A stretch of 11,018 nucleotides of DNA from ZC4RG29 sp032907565. Lineage in GTDB: Bacteria; Bacteroidota; Bacteroidia; Cytophagales; Cyclobacteriaceae. Each line of letters starts with the position of its first letter. Position 1 is the first letter of the stretch. The notes under the pieces were generated by a model. That model saw only the letters and a list, made by a program, of their open reading frames with translations. It was not told the origin of the DNA and made no database searches. The stretch spans positions 1-11,018 of the forward strand of contig JAJJPK010000191.1 in NCBI GenBank assembly GCA_032907565.1. The letters run 5' to 3'. The position numbers were made by a program, and so were the translations under genes. Positions 8,236 through 11,018 of this stretch are shown here, piece by piece.

Positions 8236-8500
8236 TCCCGACACGCCGTCATATCCCATCGGCCCGGCGCCGGCGAGCGGCAAGCGCTTGGAACAGAACT
8301 GCCTGCTGCCGCCGTGCCGGCGGCCGGGGGCGGCAGCTCGGCAGACCGGCGAGGGGGGCCAGAGCGTGGATCCCGGTGGCGGCCGAACCGTTACGCCACA
8401 AGGAGAAGCGAACGAAACGCCGCGCTCCCAACTTCGCGACGCTGAGCGCTCGCTGCAAGGGGTGCATCGCCCGCCTATGGAAGCAGATACCGCAGGCTGA
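8236..8500. other. GC-rich non-coding island with inverted repeats
   Basis: By hand count 128 of 180 bases at 8281-8460 are G or C (71%), far above the flanking genes and next to a 35% GC stretch on the right. It holds a perfect 9-bp inverted repeat, GCTGCCGCC (8305-8313) with GGCGGCAGC (8329-8337), enclosing further GC-palindromic sequence. Open frames of up to 94 codons exist on both strands, but their products are Arg/Pro/Ala-rich and show no domain, as expected from composition alone. It may be a dispersed repeat, a structured RNA or a transferred fragment. None of these is shown by the window itself. Confidence 0.55.
8305..8337. repeat. 9-bp perfect inverted repeat in the GC-rich island
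   Basis: GCTGCCGCC and its exact reverse complement GGCGGCAGC are separated by 15 bases that are themselves nearly all G and C. RNA or single-stranded DNA from either strand could form a very stable hairpin. There is no T-run after either arm, so it is not a typical intrinsic terminator. Confidence 0.6.
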
Positions 8501-8633
8501 ATAATTCCATTACCTCCTGCAAATTTCTGTACCGAACATCACGCTGGTTATCTGACCGGAATAATGGCATTCGTCTTGCAGGTGGGGACGAATTAGGGGA
8601 CCGAAATTTGCCGAAGCAAGTGGGCCTTTCGAG

Positions 8634-8642
8634 TTTTCCACA
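8634..8642 (+). promoter_or_regulatory. DnaA-box match
   Basis: TTTTCCACA fits TTWTNCACA at all specified positions. It is the left member of the candidate cluster. Confidence 0.4.
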
Positions 8643-8711
8643 AACAAATGATTGACGGCATGCTTCCAAATAACTTGATAATCAGACCTTTAACTAGAAC
8701 ACCCCTGTCGA

Positions 8712-8720
8712 TGTGGATAA
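8712..8720 (-). promoter_or_regulatory. Perfect canonical DnaA box
   Basis: The minus strand reads TTATCCACA, the strongest known DnaA binding sequence. It lies about 105 bp upstream of the thioredoxin-like gene start. Confidence 0.5.
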
Positions 8721-8825
8721 CTGCTTCTAATTGTGGAATTCTTTTTGAGAAAAACGGAAGGCTAATTAACTCCTTGAATCATAGATAATTTGTTACAGAA
8801 AACGCAGATTTTATTGCACAGGTAC

Positions 8826-9314
8826 ATGAAGAAGATCCTTTGGTTTGCCGCCCTGAGCCTGCCGTGGTTTTCGTCTCAAAGCCAGGCGCCGGCAAACGCA
8901 CGCATCGTCAACTTATCAGAGCTCATGACCATCATGTCCAGGACATCGGGAAACATACTGGTAATCAATTTCTGGGCTACCTGGTGCGCGCCGTGCATCC
9001 AGGAACTGCCCTTGTTGGAGGAGGTGAATGCGTCTTCGCCGGATGTCGACGTGATCCTGGTTAGTATGGATCTCGACCTCGACCCGGATCCCCAGAAAGT
9101 TTACCGGTTTGTGACCCGGCGACAACTCCGGTCGCAGGTGTTGCTTCTCAACGAGCCCGACCCGAACTCCTGGATCAATAGGCTAGAGCCCTCCTGGTCA
9201 GGCGCCCTGCCCGCAACGCTGGTAATTCATCCGCGAACCGGTAAAAGAATTTTTGTTGAAGGGCAACTCGAGGAGGGTGAACTTGATAACATGCTGGCCC
9301 GGGTTCGGCAATGA
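8826..9314 (+). CDS. Exported TlpA/ResA-like thioredoxin-fold protein
   Basis: The 162-residue protein has a signal peptide (about 1-20, MKKILWFAALSLPWF) without a lipobox. A thioredoxin fold follows with LVINFWATWCAPCIQELP around the catalytic WCAPC (residues 53-57) and the cis-proline Pro129 in GALPATLVI. TlpA/ResA-type proteins act in the periplasm as thiol-disulfide reductases, often for cytochrome c maturation or redox repair, and the CAPC pair fits a reductant. The exact partner is unknown. A TTG start at 8790 would add 12 residues ahead of the Lys-Lys signal-peptide start and is less likely. The redoxin-like gene follows after 42 bp on the same strand, so the two probably form an operon ending at the terminator near 10005. 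Confidence 0.93.
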   Translation: MKKILWFAALSLPWFSSQSQAPANARIVNLSELMTIMSRTSGNILVINFWATWCAPCIQELPLLEEVNASSPDVDVILVSMDLDLDPDPQKVYRFVTRRQLRSQVLLLNEPDPNSWINRLEPSWSGALPATLVIHPRTGKRIFVEGQLEEGELDNMLARVRQ

Positions 9315-9356
9315 GGCAAACGGCCATAGGGCACGCTCAATTGAAGACACCCAATA

Positions 9357-9983
9357 ATGACGTATATGAAAAAAAAGCTAAATCTCTTACTGCTGGCTAC
9401 GGCGATTATGCCCCTCGTGGCATTCGCTCCTTCACCGAAAGGGTATGAGGTGGGGGACACCGTCCAGGATTTCCGGTTGAAAAATTTCGACGGGAAAATG
9501 GTATCCCTCGCTGACTACAAGGACCAGAAGGGGGTAATCCTGATTTTTGATTGCAACACCTGTCCCTACTCCAAGGCGTACAACGACCGCATCATTGCGC
9601 TCCACCAGAACTATCAGTCCAAAGGATTCCCAGTCGTCACGATCAATGCGAATGATCCCCGCATGTCGCCCGGCGACTCCTTTGAACATATGGTGCAACG
9701 TGCAAAATCCAGGAACTACACGTTCCCATACCTTATCGATGAATCGCAGGAAGTAGCCCGCGCTTTTGGCGCTACAAATACGCCTCATGTGTTTCTTCTC
9801 GCTAAATCCGGGAACGCCTTTGTCGTGTCCTATATCGGGGCCATCGACAACAATCCGCAGCAGGCAGATGCCGCGGACAAGCGCTATGTGGAAGAGGCTA
9901 TAGAGGCGCTTCTCGCTGGCAAAGCGGTGCCCACAAAGAAGACCCGGGCGGTAGGATGCGGAATTAAGTACCGCAACGCCTAG
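9357..9983 (+). CDS. Exported redoxin (AhpC/TSA-like thioredoxin-family) protein
   Basis: The protein has 208 residues from the ATG at 9357; an in-frame ATG at 9366 (MKKKLNLLLL) gives an equally good or better signal peptide and may be the true start. After the signal (to about Ala24) comes a redoxin domain: VGDTVQDFRLKNFDGKMVSL (32-51), then the active-site motif CNTCP (Cys66, Cys69) in a strand-turn-helix context, the NTPHVFLL cis-proline segment and a C-terminal Cys201 in RAVGCGIKY. This matches the common Bacteroidota group of thioredoxin-like proteins in which CxxCPY replaces the peroxiredoxin TxxC motif. It is likely a periplasmic thiol oxidoreductase rather than a true peroxidase, but the substrate is unknown. 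It lies 42 bp after the TlpA-like gene and is followed by a strong terminator. Confidence 0.92.
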   Translation: MTYMKKKLNLLLLATAIMPLVAFAPSPKGYEVGDTVQDFRLKNFDGKMVSLADYKDQKGVILIFDCNTCPYSKAYNDRIIALHQNYQSKGFPVVTINANDPRMSPGDSFEHMVQRAKSRNYTFPYLIDESQEVARAFGATNTPHVFLLAKSGNAFVVSYIGAIDNNPQQADAADKRYVEEAIEALLAGKAVPTKKTRAVGCGIKYRNA

Positions 9984-10004
9984 CCCGGCATTGCTCACAC
10001 AAAA

Positions 10005-10037
10005 AATGCCTTGGTGTGCTTCCAGGGCATTTTTTTT
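10005..10037 (+). terminator. Intrinsic terminator of the thioredoxin-like operon
   Basis: AATGCCTTGG (10005-10014) pairs with CCAGGGCATT (10022-10031) through ten positions including one G-T wobble, around a 7-base loop. A run of eight T follows (10030-10037). It lies 22 bp after the redoxin-like stop. An A-run on the left arm means it could also work weakly on the minus strand. Confidence 0.92.
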
Positions 10038-10099
10038 GTCCATACAACTGGCACAATGCTTGATGTAAATTAGGTGAGTCGAACCATTTTTTGAGTGAT

Positions 10100-10495
10100 A
10101 TGAAAGGAGTTGCTGTTGGAGTTCTTTCCCTGGTTTTGTCATGCGTAGCCTTCTCATCTGAGGCTTACATCTCGGGAATCGCGATCAGTTCTGAGGCCCG
10201 TACCGCCATGCAGGTATATGTAAACGGAAAGCTTTATAACAAGACGCCGAACAGCTTTGTACGGGTAAAAAGTCTTCCCGGACTATTCCACGTGAGCGTC
10301 CGTGTGCTGAACCCCTATGACAAGCGGTACTATATCGTCACGAAGGATATTCGCGTCGAGAAGGGACTCGAATTTTACTACAAAGTGGTTTTTGAAAGAG
10401 GGAAGCGCCCGGAACTTCGCGAGGTACGCCGCTACCCGGTCTACAGCAAGTACTTCCTGGACCCTTCTCTGTACAACCGGCACAGTACGACCTGA
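10100..10495 (+). CDS. Small secreted protein of unknown function, DUF4476-like N-terminal type
   Basis: The protein has 131 residues from the ATG at 10100; the TTG at 10091 adds only MSD and is less likely. It has a signal peptide (about 1-22, MKGVAVGVLSLVLSCVAFSS). A beta-rich body follows with MQVYVNGKLYNKTPNSFVRV and LPGLFHVSVRVLNPYDKRYYIVTKDIRV. This pattern of a modified polar strand (VYVNGK), a conserved LPG turn and a final strand resembles PEGA-like or DUF4476-associated N-terminal domains, by impression only. The C-terminal part is Tyr/Arg-rich (RRYPVYSKYFLDPSLYNRH). It is independent of the preceding operon because of the terminator, and converges on the membrane-protein gene, whose likely true end is two bases away. 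Confidence 0.82.
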   Translation: MKGVAVGVLSLVLSCVAFSSEAYISGIAISSEARTAMQVYVNGKLYNKTPNSFVRVKSLPGLFHVSVRVLNPYDKRYYIVTKDIRVEKGLEFYYKVVFERGKRPELREVRRYPVYSKYFLDPSLYNRHSTT

Positions 10496-10730
10496 GGCTA
10501 ACGCCGCCTGGGGCGACAAGCACGGCCACGATAAGCACTGGAACCCACCCTGACCCCAGAATCCCGCCTATTACTCCGAAGAATGCGCCGAAAACCCCGC
10601 CAAGAACTCCTATGATCGTACCAAAAAGGCCAACTATCACCCCAAAAAAGGTGGCTCCGATCGCAATTATGACTGGAAAACCGATGATTAGGCACAGTAC
10701 CAATACGAGGGCGGCAGCAGATTTGGTCAT
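10338..10730 (-). CDS. Small glycine-zipper membrane protein, probably frameshifted near its 3' end
   Basis: As sequenced the frame encodes 130 residues. Residues 1-73 form two or three hydrophobic segments full of Gly repeats (GVIVGLFGTIIGVLGGVFGAFF, shortened here), typical of small inner-membrane proteins of Bacteroidota with GxxxG packing. Residues 74-130 are Cys/Pro/Arg-rich, unrelated in style, and entirely antisense to the secreted-protein gene. A one-base gain at the C-run of the coding strand (plus-strand GGGG at 10510-10513) would instead give VLVAPRRR and a stop at 10498-10500. That ends the protein at about 77 residues, with a typical basic tail and no overlap with the convergent gene. 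The upper part is real coding sequence with good confidence. The function is unknown. Confidence 0.65.
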   Translation of the reverse strand: MTKSAAALVLVLCLIIGFPVIIAIGATFFGVIVGLFGTIIGVLGGVFGAFFGVIGGILGSGWVPVLIVAVLVAPGGVSLRSYCAGCTEKGPGSTCCRPGSGVPREVPGASLFQKPLCSKIRVPSRREYPS

Positions 10731-10755
10731 AGGGTAAAGGTTATAATACCATTCA

Positions 10756-10783
10756 CGAATTTAACCCAAAACGGTTACAACAA
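10756..10783 (-). promoter_or_regulatory. Candidate promoter of the small membrane-protein gene
   Basis: On the minus strand TAAATTCG (10756-10763) matches TAnnTTTG at five of six fixed bases, with TTG 17 bp upstream (10781-10783) inside the T-run of the dehydrogenase terminator. It lies about 26 bp before the ATG at 10730. The match is imperfect and the call tentative. Confidence 0.3.
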
Positions 10784-10808
10784 AAAAAGCCCTCTTCGCA
10801 GAAGGACC
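10782..10808 (-). terminator. Intrinsic terminator of the acyl-CoA dehydrogenase gene
   Basis: On the minus strand CCTTCT pairs with AGAGGG (one G-T wobble) around the 4-base loop GCGA, and a C followed by seven T comes after it. It lies about 30 bp downstream of the stop at 10836, consistent with ending that transcript before the membrane-protein gene. Confidence 0.75.
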
Positions 10809-10835
10809 TTATGGTATTCAGACTTAGACCCTCTA

Positions 10836-11018
10836 TCAGAAGGGATATTTTCCCTTCCCGATGGTAAAGTCGGCCACCTTTCGCCGTGCGGCGACCAGGT
10901 TATAGGGTTCAATCCGGGTAAACCGCTTAAGCCCCAACAGCATCCGCCGCAATTCGTCACCTTCCGCGAAAGACATGATCGCTTCGCGTCCACACGAGGC
11001 AATCTTGTCCATGGCACC
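10836..11018 (-). CDS. Acyl-CoA dehydrogenase family protein, C-terminal 60 residues (partial)
   Basis: The minus strand reads in one frame from the right edge to a TGA at 10836-10838. The 60 residues include REAIMSFAEGDELRRMLLGL, then KRFTRIEPYN and the ending VADFTIGKGKYPF. This resembles the C-terminal end of the long (about 600-residue) Bacteroidota acyl-CoA dehydrogenases, in which a KRFT...PxN motif is followed by an AxRR...IAD helix and a short aromatic tail. These flavoenzymes oxidise acyl-CoA to the trans-2-enoyl-CoA in fatty-acid or amino-acid degradation. The active-site glutamate and FAD residues lie beyond the edge, so substrate type cannot be told. A different frame here gives an 80-codon Cys/Arg/Pro-rich product and is a shadow. 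Confidence 0.8.
   Translation of the reverse strand, partial: GAMDKIASCGREAIMSFAEGDELRRMLLGLKRFTRIEPYNLVAARRKVADFTIGKGKYPF

Larger units (their letters stand above)
8501..8825. other. AT-rich gene-free region with DnaA-box cluster
   Basis: No credible gene was found in this stretch. By hand count 8641-8820 is 63/180 GC (35%). On the plus strand TTTTCCACA (8634-8642) matches the DnaA-box consensus TTWTNCACA exactly. On the minus strand TTATCCACA (8712-8720) is the perfect canonical box. Two weaker sites are AATTCCACA on the minus strand (8732-8740, 7 of 9) and TATTGCACA on the plus strand (8812-8820, 8 of 9). The sites flank an AT-rich tract (about 8721-8815). The layout resembles a bacterial origin or a DnaA-regulated or DnaA-titrating site. 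It must also carry the promoter of the thioredoxin-like operon starting at 8826, but I could not find a clear Bacteroidota promoter in it. Confidence 0.45.

Noticed and set aside
8249..8467. 72-codon minus-strand frame in the GC-rich island
   Set aside because: Arg/Ala/Pro-rich product expected from high GC, overlapping the VOC leader; no start context or domain. It could be a piece of a repeat, which is reported as the island itself.
8475..8669. 64-codon minus-strand frame in the gene-free region
   Set aside because: Spans the border between GC-rich and AT-rich DNA, has no domain, and covers a DnaA-box match.
10038..10099. Promoter TAAATTAG upstream of the small secreted protein
   Set aside because: The -7-like motif has one mismatch and the nearest suitable TTG is 27 bp away, too far for a Bacteroidota promoter.
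9432..10157. 241-codon minus-strand open frame opposite the redoxin-like gene
   Set aside because: It is antisense to a clear signal-peptide/redoxin gene and crosses the strong terminator; its product has no recognisable domain.
10775..11017. 80-codon minus-strand frame at the right edge
   Set aside because: Shadow frame: the overlapping frame matches the acyl-CoA dehydrogenase C-terminus, and this one also runs through the terminator.

Overview
The window looks like chromosomal DNA of a Bacteroidota bacterium, probably Cytophagia or a near relative, at roughly 50% GC. The reasons are the propeller plus Y_Y_Y (triple tyrosine) sensor family, a LolA-like lipoprotein of a type I associate with this phylum, a close match to the Bacteroidota -7 promoter motif, the general lack of Shine-Dalgarno sequences, and a small DUF4476-like secreted protein. 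No phage, plasmid, CRISPR or transposase genes are visible.

Left part (1-5176, minus strand): a probable three-gene signalling operon. It is transcribed leftwards as a large periplasmic propeller/Y_Y_Y protein with three C-terminal membrane helices and no kinase domain, then a lipoprotein, then a soluble triple-PAS histidine kinase that runs off the left edge. In the usual Bacteroidota hybrid two-component sensor the propeller and kinase are one polypeptide. Here they appear as separate neighbouring genes, with a lipoprotein between them.

Middle (5290-8235): RecG helicase (minus) with a stem-loop touching its stop codon, a small conserved-looking protein of unknown function (plus), and a VOC/glyoxalase-fold protein (minus) that converges on it.

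Gene-free stretch (8236-8825): about 590 bp with a sharp composition change. The left half is a GC-rich island (71% GC by hand count over 8281-8460) with an inverted repeat. The right half is AT-rich (35% GC over 8641-8820) and contains two exact DnaA-box matches and two near matches. It could be a replication-origin-like or DnaA-binding locus, but no computation was possible here.

Right part (8826-11018): a tandem pair of exported thioredoxin-fold proteins (TlpA/ResA-like, then redoxin-like) ending in a strong intrinsic terminator, followed by a small secreted protein of unknown function. Converging on it is a tiny glycine-zipper membrane protein whose reading frame seems to carry a single-base slip near its end. 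At the right edge is the C-terminal end of an acyl-CoA dehydrogenase (minus) with its own terminator.
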